Assembly (NCBI GenBank): GCA_023459335.1 | Contig: JAEWUO010000015.1 | Span: 1-34,480 of the forward strand | DNA length: 34,480 nucleotides | Direction of reading: 5' to 3' | From: Bacillota bacterium | GTDB lineage: Bacteria > Bacillota > Clostridia > Christensenellales > CAG-138 | Program-made: the position numbers and the translations under genes | The notes under the pieces: model-generated | Seen by the model: only the letters and a program-made list of their open reading frames with translations | What the model was told of the DNA's origin: nothing | Databases searched by the model: none | Shown: piece after piece, positions 7,034-14,348 of the stretch | How the letters are laid out: each line of letters starts with the position of its first letter | How positions within the stretch are numbered: the first letter of the stretch is position 1

Positions 7034-7474
7034 TTATATTTCCAGCCGATAGACCACTTCTCCGTATTCGATCCTGCCGTCCGGCAGAAAACCGAGACTT
7101 TCGTAGAGCGACTTCGCGACGGTATTCTCCGGCTCAAAACTGATATAGATGCAGCGATGCTCCTCATCCGAAAATCCGCGGATGCGGTCGATCAAAAGAC
7201 GCATCGCCTCTCTGCCGTACCCTTTGCCCTGATGCCGCTGATCGATCATGAGACGGTAAATCCAATACTGGTGATCGTCCGCGTCGAGGCAGTACATGGC
7301 AAACCCGACCGGTTTATTTTCCGCGTAGAGCGCAAACGGAACGCACTCGGGCTGGGCGTACGCCTGCGCGAGCGAATATTGATTCGTCGCGACAAACTTT
7401 TTCTGCTCCTCCGAAACGGAGAGCTCCAGCACGGGGAGATAGTTGTAACGGTCGATTTCCACAAGTCGGAGCAT
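7034..7474 (-). CDS. GNAT family N-acetyltransferase
   Basis: This 146-aa protein is a GCN5-related N-acetyltransferase. The acetyl-CoA pyrophosphate-binding loop is QGKGYG in 'YRLMIDQRHQGKGYGREAM', and the C-terminal motif is 'PENTVAKSLYESLGFLPDGRIEYGEVVYRLE'. The 'QYWIYRLMID' stretch resembles the spermine/spermidine or diamine acetyltransferases of the BltD type, so a polyamine substrate is plausible but not proven. It starts 38 bp downstream of the typA stop with AGGAGAT (complement of 7482-7487) 7-8 nt before the ATG, so it is probably the second gene of the typA transcript. Confidence 0.88.
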   Translation of the reverse strand: MLRLVEIDRYNYLPVLELSVSEEQKKFVATNQYSLAQAYAQPECVPFALYAENKPVGFAMYCLDADDHQYWIYRLMIDQRHQGKGYGREAMRLLIDRIRGFSDEEHRCIYISFEPENTVAKSLYESLGFLPDGRIEYGEVVYRLEI

Positions 7475-7512
7475 GGCGTTCGATCTCCTGATACGCGCAG
7501 GCGGACGAAGCT

Positions 7513-9333
7513 TTACTGCTGTGCCGTCTGTTTCGCGTTTTTCATGCGAAGCTCTTTATTCAATATGCGCTTGCGCATACGGATGCTCTTTGGCGTGACT
7601 TCGACGAGCTCGTCGTCCGCGATGAATTCGAGGCACTGCTCCAGCGTGAGCGAGACGGCGGGCGTGAGGCGCAGCGCCTCGTCCGAACCGGAGGCGCGCA
7701 TGTTGGTCACGTGCTTCTTTTTGCAGACGTTGACCACGATGTCCTCCGCGCGCGCATTTTCGCCGACGATCTGCCCTTCGTAAACGGGTACGCCGGGACC
7801 GACGAACAGCTTTCCGCGGTCCTGCGTGTTAAACAGGCCGTAGCTGGAGGTGTCCCCCGTTTCGTGCGCGACCAGGGAACCGGTCTTGCGCTCCTCGATC
7901 GAGCCTTTGTAAGGTTCGTAATCATGGAAGATATGGCTCATCACGCCGTTGCCGCGCGTATCGGTGAGAAGCTCCGAGCGGTATCCCATGAGGCCACGCG
8001 CCGGCACGAGAAACTGGAGACGGACGCTGTTTTCGCTCTGATTGGTCATGTCGGTAAGCTCCGCTTTTCGCTGGCCGAGCTTCTCCATGACCGCGCCGAC
8101 GTAATCGATCGGAACGTCGATGGTCAGTTCCTCAATCGGTTCGGTGACGTTGTCGTTCGCATCCCTGTGAAAGATAACCTTCGGGCGTGAGACCGCGAAT
8201 TCATATCCCTGCCGGCGCATGGTTTCGATTAAGATGGACAGGTGCAGCTCACCCCTGCCGCTGACGCGGAAGGAGTCGGTGGTGCCGGTCTCCTCGACGC
8301 GCATGGAGATATTGGTCTTGACTTCGTTAAAGAGGCGGTCGCGCAGGTTGCGTCCGGTGACGTATTTACCCTCGCGTCCGGCGAACGGGCTGTCGTTGAG
8401 CATGAACATCATGCTGACCGTAGGCTCGTCGATGTGCACAAACGGCAGAGGTTCCACACAGGCGGGATCGCACAGCGTCTGACCGACGTTGAGCCCCTCC
8501 ACGCCCGCGACGCAGACGATGTCCCCGCAGGGCGCTTCCTCGACTTCGACGCGCTTCAATCCCTCGTAGCGGTATAGACGCGTGATCTTCGTGTCGATGC
8601 GCGCGTTGTCTTCTCCGCCGCAGATCACGGCGGGCATTCCGCGCCGCGCGGTGCCGCGTTCGATGCGGCCAACGCCGATGCGTCCGACGTAATCGTCGTA
8701 ATCGATCGAGGAAAACAGGATCTGCAGCGGTTCGTCCGGCTGGTAATTCGGCGCGGGGATCGCGCTCAATATCGTCTCGAAGAGCGGGCACATGTCGTTT
8801 TGCATATGGTCCGGGGACAGCCCGCTCTGCCCGTCCCGCGCGCTGGTATACACCACGGGAAAATCGAGCTGGTCGGCGGTCGCGCCGAGTTCGATGAAGA
8901 GCTCCAGCGCCTCGTCCACTACCTCCGCGGGGCGCGCGTCGGGACGGTCCACCTTGTTGACGACCACGATGGGGATCTTGTTGAGTTCCAGGGATTTTCT
9001 GAGCACGAACCGCGTCTGCGGCATGCAGCCTTCAAACGCGTCCACGAGCAGCAGAACGCCGTCCACCATCTGGAGGATGCGTTCCACCTCGCCGCCGAAG
9101 TCCGCGTGGCCCGGCGTGTCGACGATGTTGATGCGCGTGCCGCCGTAGACGACCGCCGTGTTTTTGGAGAGAATGGTGATCCCGCGCTCCCGCTCGAGAT
9201 CGTTGGAGTCCATAATGCGCTCGACGTCCTGTTCGCCCCTGCGCAGTACGCCCGCATCGCGCAGCATCTGATCGACCAGCGTGGTTTTACCGTGGTCGAC
9301 GTGCGCGATGATGGCGACGTTTCGAATGTCCAT
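7513..9333 (-). CDS. typA: Translational GTPase TypA/BipA
   Basis: This 606-aa protein is a ribosome-binding GTPase of the EF-G-like family, involved in 50S assembly and in growth under stress and low temperature. Visible motifs are the P-loop AHVDHGKT (residues 10-17), switch I 'RGITILSKNTAV', G3 DTPGHADFGGEVER, and G4 NKVD in 'VVNKVDRPDARP'. The domain II and V regions and the TypA-specific C-terminal domain ('YGLFNTQDRGKLFVGPGVPVYEGQIVGENA') are all present at usual length. The ATG at 9333 is preceded by GAAGG. The gene is divergent from the GntR operon and followed by the GNAT gene. An inverted repeat spans its promoter. Confidence 0.97.
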   Translation of the reverse strand: MDIRNVAIIAHVDHGKTTLVDQMLRDAGVLRRGEQDVERIMDSNDLERERGITILSKNTAVVYGGTRINIVDTPGHADFGGEVERILQMVDGVLLLVDAFEGCMPQTRFVLRKSLELNKIPIVVVNKVDRPDARPAEVVDEALELFIELGATADQLDFPVVYTSARDGQSGLSPDHMQNDMCPLFETILSAIPAPNYQPDEPLQILFSSIDYDDYVGRIGVGRIERGTARRGMPAVICGGEDNARIDTKITRLYRYEGLKRVEVEEAPCGDIVCVAGVEGLNVGQTLCDPACVEPLPFVHIDEPTVSMMFMLNDSPFAGREGKYVTGRNLRDRLFNEVKTNISMRVEETGTTDSFRVSGRGELHLSILIETMRRQGYEFAVSRPKVIFHRDANDNVTEPIEELTIDVPIDYVGAVMEKLGQRKAELTDMTNQSENSVRLQFLVPARGLMGYRSELLTDTRGNGVMSHIFHDYEPYKGSIEERKTGSLVAHETGDTSSYGLFNTQDRGKLFVGPGVPVYEGQIVGENARAEDIVVNVCKKKHVTNMRASGSDEALRLTPAVSLTLEQCLEFIADDELVEVTPKSIRMRKRILNKELRMKNAKQTAQQ

Positions 9334-9367
9334 CTGAGTACCTTCTTTCTGAATACGAAAACAAGTT

Positions 9368-9397
9368 ATTATACAACCGTTCCTGCGATCAGGACAA
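9368..9397 (-). promoter_or_regulatory. typA promoter
   Basis: On the minus strand, TTGTCC (complement of 9392-9397) is 18 bp from TATAAT (complement of 9368-9373). This places transcription start about 28 bp upstream of the typA ATG. Confidence 0.7.
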
Positions 9398-9416
9398 GAA
9401 GATTCGCGCAGGAACG
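9378..9416. repeat. Inverted repeat over typA promoter
   Basis: CGTTCCTGCG (9378-9387) and CGCAGGAACG (9407-9416) are perfect 10-bp arms with a 19-nt spacer. They flank the -35 element of the typA promoter, a layout that suits a dimeric regulator. The regulator is unknown. Confidence 0.5.
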
Positions 9417-9440
9417 AGTTAATTTTACGCTGCGGTTACA

Positions 9441-9454
9441 AAAACGGCCGTTTT
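9441..9454. repeat. 14-bp perfect palindrome
   Basis: AAAACGGCCGTTTT reads the same on both strands. It lies upstream of the typA promoter and about 100 bp upstream of the GntR promoter. It may be a protein site; no function is shown. Confidence 0.4.
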
Positions 9455-9555
9455 ATACAGAAAAATCGGCAGGATGCGTTTCAGAGCCGTACATTTTAAT
9501 CTGTTTACAAGAAGAAGCGCCGTTCCAGTCCGGAAATTATATTTTCAAAAAACTA

Positions 9556-9584
9556 TTGACAAAGCGAATCACGCTGTGTATAAC
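9556..9584 (+). promoter_or_regulatory. Promoter of GntR/ABC operon
   Basis: TTGACA at 9556-9561 and TATAAC at 9579-9584 with a 17-bp spacer. The -10 end abuts the inverted repeat at 9584-9605, so binding there would block initiation. Confidence 0.8.
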
Positions 9585-9605
9585 TGTATTAAAACAATAA
9601 TACAG
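9584..9605. promoter_or_regulatory. Probable YtrA-type operator
   Basis: CTGTATTA (9584-9591) and TAATACAG (9598-9605) form a perfect 8-bp inverted repeat with a 6-nt spacer, covering the transcription start of the regulator's own operon. Autoregulation through such a site is known for YtrA-subfamily GntR repressors; binding here is inferred. Confidence 0.65.
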
Positions 9606-9630
9606 CGACACACGGAAGGAGGAACACGCA

Positions 9631-10017
9631 TTGGCTTGGCAATTTACTTCGAATCGTCCGATCTATCAGCAGATTGTGGACGAGATAGAGCTGCGCATTC
9701 TCAACGGTACCTATGAGATGGGAATGCGGCTGCCCAGCGTACGCGATCTGGCGGTGCTGGCGGCGGTCAATCCGAACACAATGCAGCGGGCGCTCGCGGA
9801 ATTGGAGGACATGGGATTGGTTACGACACAGAGAAACACCGGACGGACGGTGACGACGGACAATTCTGCCGTCGCCCGCGCGAGGGATGCGAAAGCTGAC
9901 CTGCTCGCAGAGACGTTTATGATGCAGATGAAGGCGCTGGGTTTGAGCCGCAAAGAGGTGCTCGAGCGTCTCGCCAAGGGGGAACAGAAGGAGGGGGAAC
10001 ATGCAGTCCATTCTTGA
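9631..10017 (+). CDS. GntR family regulator, YtrA subfamily
   Basis: This 128-aa protein has a GntR winged helix-turn-helix at residues about 9-76 ('RPIYQQIVDEIELRILNGTYEMGMRLPSVRDLAVLAAVNPNTMQRALAELEDMGLV') and only a short helical C-terminal tail (about 85-120). That short tail defines the YtrA subfamily, in which the tail dimerises and no large ligand domain is present. It starts at TTG (9631) after an excellent GGAAGGAGG at 9614-9622. Its 3' end overlaps the ABC ATPase start by 17 nt, so it is the first gene of a three-gene operon. YtrA-type regulators usually respond to cell-wall-active agents or envelope stress and repress their own ABC transporter. Confidence 0.9.
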   Translation: MAWQFTSNRPIYQQIVDEIELRILNGTYEMGMRLPSVRDLAVLAAVNPNTMQRALAELEDMGLVTTQRNTGRTVTTDNSAVARARDAKADLLAETFMMQMKALGLSRKEVLERLAKGEQKEGEHAVHS

Positions 10018-10699
10018 AACCAGAGCGCTCAGCAAGCGTTACGGATCGACGCTCGCGCTCAACAACGTTGACATTTCCCTGCCGAAGGGAAAGATCGTCG
10101 GCCTGTTAGGGCCGAACGGAAGCGGCAAGACCACGCTGATAAAGATCGTGGCGGGGCTTTTAACGCCGTCAGGCGGAACCGTGCTCGTGGAAAACCAGCC
10201 GGTCGGCGAGGGAACGAAATCGATGATTTCCTACCTGCCGGAGCACACCTACCTGCCTGACTGGATGACGGTGGAGGACTGCCTCGATTACTTCGTCGAC
10301 TTTTACGCGGATTTCGACCAGGCGCGGGCGCGGGAGATGCTCTCGAGGCTCAACGTTCCGGCCGACAAGCGCATGAAACAGCTAAGCAAAGGCACCAGGG
10401 AAAAGATGCAGCTCGTGCTCGTCATGTCCCGCAGGGCGAAGCTTTATCTGCTGGACGAACCCATCGGCGGCGTCGACCCGGCGACACGGGACTATATCCT
10501 CGATACGATCATCGGTAACTACGACAACGAAGCGACGATCCTGATCTCCACGCATTTGATCGCGGATGTGGAAAAGGTGCTCGACGAGTTCCTCTTTCTC
10601 AAAGACGGCGTGATCACGATGCACGACACGACGGACAACGTCCGCGAGTCGCAGGGCAAGTCGCTGGACGAGCTGTTCAGGGAGGTATTCAGATGCTAA
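10001..10699 (+). CDS. ABC transporter ATP-binding protein
   Basis: This 232-aa ATPase has Walker A GPNGSGKT at residues 37-44, a divergent signature 'LSKGTREKMQL' instead of LSGGQ, Walker B 'LYLLDEP' followed by 'IGGVDP' (D-loop region), and the switch His in 'ILISTH'. It resembles the small drug/antibiotic-export type ATPases found after YtrA regulators (YtrB/BcrA-like). It overlaps the regulator by 17 nt and the permease by 7 nt, showing translational coupling. It energises the permease encoded next. Confidence 0.93.
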   Translation: MQSILETRALSKRYGSTLALNNVDISLPKGKIVGLLGPNGSGKTTLIKIVAGLLTPSGGTVLVENQPVGEGTKSMISYLPEHTYLPDWMTVEDCLDYFVDFYADFDQARAREMLSRLNVPADKRMKQLSKGTREKMQLVLVMSRRAKLYLLDEPIGGVDPATRDYILDTIIGNYDNEATILISTHLIADVEKVLDEFLFLKDGVITMHDTTDNVRESQGKSLDELFREVFRC

Positions 10700-11565
10700 A
10701 CAAATTGATGAAACACGACTTTCGCGCGCTTTCGCGCACGCTCTTTCCGCTTCAGATCGGCATTCTCGGCGGAGGGCTCGTCGCGACGCTGCTCACCGCG
10801 CTGACCATCCGGCTCAACGACGCGTCCTGGGCGGGCACGAACGGCAGTTCCCTTCTAAAGGGGCTGATCATGGCGGTCACGGGGACCGCGTCGGTGCTCA
10901 TCGGCCTCGCGATCATCGCCTCGACGCTCGTGACGCTGATCTTCATCTGCTACCACTTTTACCGCAGTTTTCTGACGGAAGAGGGGTATCTGACCTTTAC
11001 GCTGCCGGTTTCCACCAGCAATCTGCTCTGGAGCAAGCTCTTTACCGGCATGTTCTGGACGCTGATCAACTGCATTGTGGTCGCGGTGACGCTTCTGATT
11101 TTCGCGGTATTCGGAACGACGACGAACACCCTGGTCAACCAAAGCGTTCTGTCCGCCATCCGGTATTTCTTCACGGATCTGATGCCGCAGGCAACGCAGT
11201 ATTTCAATGTTCCGCTGGTCTCCGTGGAAGTTGTTGTGATCGGCATCATCGCGCTTGCGGCGCAGATGCTGCAGATCTATTTCGCCATCATCGTGGGCGG
11301 TCAGGTGGCCAAGAAGCACAAGATCCTCGCGGCGATCGGCATGTATCTGCTCATCAACATGGGCGTCGGCATCGTGAGTTCGACATTCATGGCGGCGGTG
11401 ACGCTTGGCGAAGGCACCATGAGCCTCGCGCTCAACAGCGTGCAGGAGGTCGGCACCTTCATGACCAGCGTATTCGGCTGGTACGGCGTACTCTTTGCGG
11501 GTCTGTGCGTACTCTTCTTCCTGGTTTCACGCTCTATTCTCAGGAAGAATCTGAATCTCCAATAA
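10693..11565 (+). CDS. ABC transporter permease, ABC-2-like
   Basis: This 290-aa membrane protein has about six hydrophobic segments (roughly residues 16-40, 60-92, 115-140, 170-200, 208-235 and 262-284). The motif 'FYRSFLTEEGYLTFTLPVSTSNLLWSKLF' between the second and third segments is typical of these small permeases. It pairs with the ATPase encoded just upstream (7-nt overlap). The pair is probably an exporter or detoxifier for envelope-active compounds; the substrate is unknown. The operon ends at the terminator at 11597. Confidence 0.88.
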   Translation: MLNKLMKHDFRALSRTLFPLQIGILGGGLVATLLTALTIRLNDASWAGTNGSSLLKGLIMAVTGTASVLIGLAIIASTLVTLIFICYHFYRSFLTEEGYLTFTLPVSTSNLLWSKLFTGMFWTLINCIVVAVTLLIFAVFGTTTNTLVNQSVLSAIRYFFTDLMPQATQYFNVPLVSVEVVVIGIIALAAQMLQIYFAIIVGGQVAKKHKILAAIGMYLLINMGVGIVSSTFMAAVTLGEGTMSLALNSVQEVGTFMTSVFGWYGVLFAGLCVLFFLVSRSILRKNLNLQ

Positions 11566-11596
11566 TCACAGAATCGTACAATTCGCTTTCGCGAGT

Positions 11597-11621
11597 AAGG
11601 GCGGCATAGGCCGCCCTTTTT
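11597..11621 (+). terminator. Rho-independent terminator
   Basis: AAGGGCGGC (11597-11605) pairs with GCCGCCCTT (11610-11618) around the 4-nt loop ATAG, with T-run 11617-11621. It ends the GntR/ABC operon. Confidence 0.92.
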
Positions 11622-11663
11622 CATATCGCATTTAGGTGGGCAACATACGAAGCGCGAAACTTC

Positions 11664-11693
11664 TTGCGTATTGCGCCCGGCGCATCCTATAAT
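11664..11693 (+). promoter_or_regulatory. Promoter giving a leaderless mRNA
   Basis: TTGCGT at 11664-11669 and a consensus TATAAT at 11688-11693 (18-bp spacer) stand only 7 nt before the ATG at 11701. The transcript should begin at or one base before the start codon. Confidence 0.65.
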
Positions 11694-11700
11694 ATCCCTC

Positions 11701-12447
11701 ATGAAACGGGTATTGGGCAGCATTCGCCGCGCGGACGAGCGGTATCACATGATCGAAAACGGAGACAAGATCTGCATCGGCGTCTCCGGAGGCAAGGATT
11801 CCCTGCTGCTGATGGAAGCGATGAAGCTCTATCAGAGGTTTTCCTATACAAAGTTCGACGTGATCGCGGTCATGCTCGATCTTGGGCTGAAAGAGCAGGA
11901 CACGTCGAAAGTCAGCGAATTCGCCGAGCGGATCGGAATCGAATTCGCCGTGGAAAAAACCGACATCGGTAAAGTCGTATTCGAATACCGGCAGGAGCGC
12001 AGTCCCTGCGCGCTCTGCGCGAAACTGCGGCGCGGCGCGCTGAATACCTACGCCGTCGAGCACGGCTGCAATAAGGTGGCGCTCGGACATAACCGTGAAG
12101 ACGTGATCGAGACATTCTTCATGAGCATGCTTTACGAAGGCAGGATCAACACCTTCGCGCCGGTGACCTATCTTTCCCGCCGGGATGTGACGGTGATCCG
12201 CCCGCTGATCTTCCTGCCGGAGAAGCACGCGCTCAGCGTTGCCCGCGCGAGAAATCTGCCGATTCTGCCGCCGAACTGCGACATCGCGGGGCACACCAAG
12301 CGCGAGGAAGCCAAGCAGCTCGTCCAGCATATCGCCGGGCTGGTGCCGGACTTTGAGGAAAAGTTCATGCACGCGCTCTCGACCACCGAAACCTACGGCC
12401 TCTGGGACAACATGCGCCTCAAAGGCGATGAAAAACACAAGAGATAG
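11701..12447 (+). CDS. TtcA-like tRNA thiolation ATPase
   Basis: This 248-aa PP-loop enzyme has the ATP-pyrophosphatase motif 'GVSGGKDSLLL' and the three cysteines expected of TtcA-type iron-sulfur thiolases: Cys103 and Cys106 in 'SPCALCAKLRRG', and Cys193 in 'PPNCDIAG'. TtcA makes 2-thiocytidine in tRNA with a 4Fe-4S cluster; Firmicute relatives may thiolate other positions, so the exact target is open. The ATG at 11701 fits the family N-terminus ('MKRVLGSIRRADERYHMIENGDKI'). The upstream TTG at 11671 lies inside the promoter and is rejected. No ribosome binding site precedes the ATG, which agrees with a leaderless message. Confidence 0.87.
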   Translation: MKRVLGSIRRADERYHMIENGDKICIGVSGGKDSLLLMEAMKLYQRFSYTKFDVIAVMLDLGLKEQDTSKVSEFAERIGIEFAVEKTDIGKVVFEYRQERSPCALCAKLRRGALNTYAVEHGCNKVALGHNREDVIETFFMSMLYEGRINTFAPVTYLSRRDVTVIRPLIFLPEKHALSVARARNLPILPPNCDIAGHTKREEAKQLVQHIAGLVPDFEEKFMHALSTTETYGLWDNMRLKGDEKHKR

Positions 12448-12539
12448 CATTTTCCCCTGCGGACGGGATAAGATTTTATTGGAATCAATCAATAAATCAT
12501 ATAAATTCGTTAATTTAAAATAAACGAGAGGTGCTTTCC

Positions 12540-12908
12540 GTGATCAAGGGGATCCTTTTGGGCAATGTGGGAATCGACTGCAAAGACGCGTTGAGGCTTC
12601 AGGATTTTTATGCAAAGCTTCTCGGTTGGGAAAAGGGCGTCCTGTATGATTGTCCGGCGGTCAGCGACGAAAGCGGCATCGTGTTTTTGTTCGACGAAGA
12701 GGAAGATTACGTCCCTCCCGTCTGGCCGGAGGAACCCGGAGAGCAGCAGAAACAGATGCATCTTGATTTTCAGGTAGACGACCTGCCGTCCGCCGTGCGG
12801 GAAGCCGAATCGCTCGGTGCAATTCAGGCGGGCAGCCAATATGGCGGCGATCATTTCGTTACGATGTTCGACCCCGAAGGCCACCCGTTTTGCCTCTGCA
12901 GGAAATAA
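12540..12908 (+). CDS. VOC family (glyoxalase-like) protein
   Basis: This 122-aa protein has the vicinal oxygen chelate fold: 'GNVGIDCKDALRLQDFYAKLLGWEKG' at the N-terminus, the second half-motif 'QMHLDFQVDDLPSAVREAESLGA', and the ending 'FDPEGHPFCLCRK' with a likely metal ligand region. VOC proteins include glyoxalases, dioxygenases and resistance proteins; substrate cannot be told. GTG at 12540 is chosen because GAGAGG at 12526-12531 is properly spaced; the GTG at 12531 would overlap that site. It faces the rpsR operon. Confidence 0.85.
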   Translation: MIKGILLGNVGIDCKDALRLQDFYAKLLGWEKGVLYDCPAVSDESGIVFLFDEEEDYVPPVWPEEPGEQQKQMHLDFQVDDLPSAVREAESLGAIQAGSQYGGDHFVTMFDPEGHPFCLCRK

Positions 12909-12968
12909 GCAGAAAATCCTGACAAAAAGGAAAGAACAATCGAATAGGAATTTAGTGGAACCTGTTTC

Positions 12969-13057
12969 GACCGGTTCTGATTCTGCTCATCTTTTTATTC
13001 TTAAGATTAAAAAGAATATAAAAAAGAACCGATCCTGAGACCGGTTCTGATTCTGCT
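12969..13057. repeat. 19-bp direct repeat pair
   Basis: GACCGGTTCTGATTCTGCT occurs at 12969-12987 and again at 13039-13057, 70 bp apart, in the gap between the VOC gene and rpsR. The second copy forms part of the rpsR terminator hairpin, so the first may be a decayed duplicate of that terminator. Confidence 0.75.
13020..13048 (-). terminator. Terminator of rpsF-ssb-rpsR operon
   Basis: On the minus strand AGAACCG pairs with CGGTTCT (plus 13042-13048 and 13025-13031) across a 10-nt loop, followed by six T (A-run at 13020-13025 on plus). It lies 37 bp beyond the rpsR stop. Confidence 0.8.
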
Positions 13058-13084
13058 AAGTCCTTATGTGTGTGCGCTAGGTTT

Positions 13085-13327
13085 TTAGTCTGCTACGTAC
13101 GGCAGCAGGGCGACGGTGCGCGCGCGTTTGATGGCGATGGCAAGGTCGCGCTGATGCTTGGCGCACATGCCCGACATGCGGCGGGGCATGATCTTGCCGC
13201 GCTCGGTCACGAATTTTTCAAGGGTACGGATATCCTTGTAGTCAATCGTTGCGGCTTTATCGGCGCAGAACTTGCAAACCTTGCGGCGGCCGCGCTTGGG
13301 GCGGGGACGCATTTTTCGGTCTTCCAT
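13085..13327 (-). CDS. rpsR: 30S ribosomal protein S18
   Basis: This 80-aa protein is S18, which binds with S6 to the platform of the 30S subunit. It has the cysteine-containing (zinc-type) form: Cys18 and Cys21 in 'VCKFCADK' and another Cys in 'SGMCAKHQR', followed by the conserved 'RDLAIAIKRARTVALLPYV'. It is the last gene of rpsF-ssb-rpsR, the standard bacterial order, ended by the terminator at 13020. Confidence 0.98.
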   Translation of the reverse strand: MEDRKMRPRPKRGRRKVCKFCADKAATIDYKDIRTLEKFVTERGKIMPRRMSGMCAKHQRDLAIAIKRARTVALLPYVAD

Positions 13328-13380
13328 GTTGCAAGCCTCCTAATCGAAAATTTGGTTGCGGGGGTCAGCCCGCTCGTGGT

Positions 13381-13794
13381 TTAAAAGGGAATGTCGTCGG
13401 ACTGGATGTCGGTAAACCCGGCCATATCCTGCGCGTTATCCGCGCGGGAGCTGGGCGCCGCCCCTTCCTCCTGCTGCTTGGGCGAGAGGAACTCGACCTC
13501 GTCCGCCTGCACGTCCAAAGACATGCGCGTCGTGCCGTCCTTTGCCTCGTAGGTGCGCGCCTGGAGTTCGCCGATGACGGCGACCTTGCGGCCCTTGCTG
13601 AGGAATCGGGCGCACGTTTCGCCCAGCTGCCGCCAGGCGTTGATGCGGAAAAAGTCCGTCGGGCGCTCTCCGCCCGCACCGCTGGCAAAGCGGCGGTTAA
13701 CCGCGATGGTGAAGGAGCAGACGGTGACGCCGTTTGGCGTGGAGCGCACTTCCGGGTCATGCGTCAGGTTACCGATGAGTGTGATTTTATTCAT
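13381..13794 (-). CDS. ssb: Single-stranded DNA-binding protein
   Basis: This 137-aa protein has an N-terminal OB-fold ('MNKITLIGNLTHDPEVRSTPNGVTVCSFTIAVNRRF', 'FFRINAWRQLGETCARFLSKGRKVAVIGELQARTYEAKDGTTR') and a short linker ending in the acidic tip DIQSDDIPF. That tip is the docking site for replication and repair partners. It coats single-stranded DNA as a tetramer. The position between rpsF and rpsR is the usual one, indicating the housekeeping SSB. Confidence 0.98.
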   Translation of the reverse strand: MNKITLIGNLTHDPEVRSTPNGVTVCSFTIAVNRRFASGAGGERPTDFFRINAWRQLGETCARFLSKGRKVAVIGELQARTYEAKDGTTRMSLDVQADEVEFLSPKQQEEGAAPSSRADNAQDMAGFTDIQSDDIPF

Positions 13795-13826
13795 GCTTCA
13801 TCCATCCTTTCGGCACTGCGGGTTCG

Positions 13827-14114
13827 TTACGCTTCCTTTCGCGTGACGAGATAGCGCAGGATTGCTTCGTCGTTTTTAAAGTTTCGCTCGAGTTCTTTGG
13901 GAACTTCCGGCGCACATGCAAACGACATCAAGACGTAGTAGCCCTCGGTCTTGTAGTTGATCGAGTACGCGAGGCGCTTCTTGCCCCACTCGTCGACGGC
14001 CGTCACTTCGCCGCCGTTGGTTTCGACAATCCCTTTGAATTTTTCGACGGTTGCCTTCATCGATTCTTCGTCCTGATTGGCGTCGATGATGTAGAGAGCT
14101 TCGTATTGATTCAT
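13827..14114 (-). CDS. rpsF: 30S ribosomal protein S6
   Basis: This 95-aa protein is S6 ('MNQYEALYIIDANQDEESMKATVEKFKGIVETNGGEVTAVDEWGKKRLAYSINYKTEGYYVLMSF'), which forms a heterodimer with S18 on the 16S rRNA. The ATG at 14114 follows AGGAGG (complement of about 14122-14127). It heads the rpsF-ssb-rpsR operon, driven by the promoter at 14186-14214. Confidence 0.98.
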   Translation of the reverse strand: MNQYEALYIIDANQDEESMKATVEKFKGIVETNGGEVTAVDEWGKKRLAYSINYKTEGYYVLMSFACAPEVPKELERNFKNDEAILRYLVTRKEA

Positions 14115-14141
14115 TCATTTCACCTCCTTATGGTCTATTGG

Positions 14142-14163
14142 CCCGGCGACTGATGCGCCGAGC
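14142..14163 (-). promoter_or_regulatory. Hairpin in rpsF leader
   Basis: In the minus-strand leader, CGGCG pairs with CGCCG (plus 14156-14160 and 14144-14148) around a 7-nt loop, extended by two pairs beyond a mismatch. S6:S18 autoregulatory leaders are known in many bacteria, but the diagnostic CCG/GGA arrangement was not clearly seen. Confidence 0.35.
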
Positions 14164-14185
14164 AAGAAGGACGTTAGCAAAAGCG

Positions 14186-14214
14186 AGTATAGCACAAGAA
14201 AACGCCACTTGCAA
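14186..14214 (-). promoter_or_regulatory. rpsF operon promoter
   Basis: On the minus strand TTGCAA (14209-14214), a 17-bp spacer, and TATACT (complement of 14186-14191) preceded by TGC, an extended -10. It is about 70 bp upstream of rpsF. Confidence 0.85.
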
Positions 14215-14348
14215 GGGAATTTTACGTCGATCAAGTGTGCCGGCGCTTCCAGGTGCCGGGTGGGGCGCTAGTCATAATGGTTTTAAAATGCAATAATCGC
14301 ACACCGGTATTTTCCTGTTCTATCTTATACGCTGCGGGTGGGGTTGCC

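Noticed and set aside
7001..7783. 260-codon plus-strand frame opposite the GNAT gene and the end of typA
   Set aside because: Antisense shadow of well-supported genes, starting inside the terminator stem.
8800..9600. 266-codon plus-strand frame opposite typA
   Set aside because: It lies almost wholly antisense to typA, has no family resemblance, and runs into the GntR promoter region.
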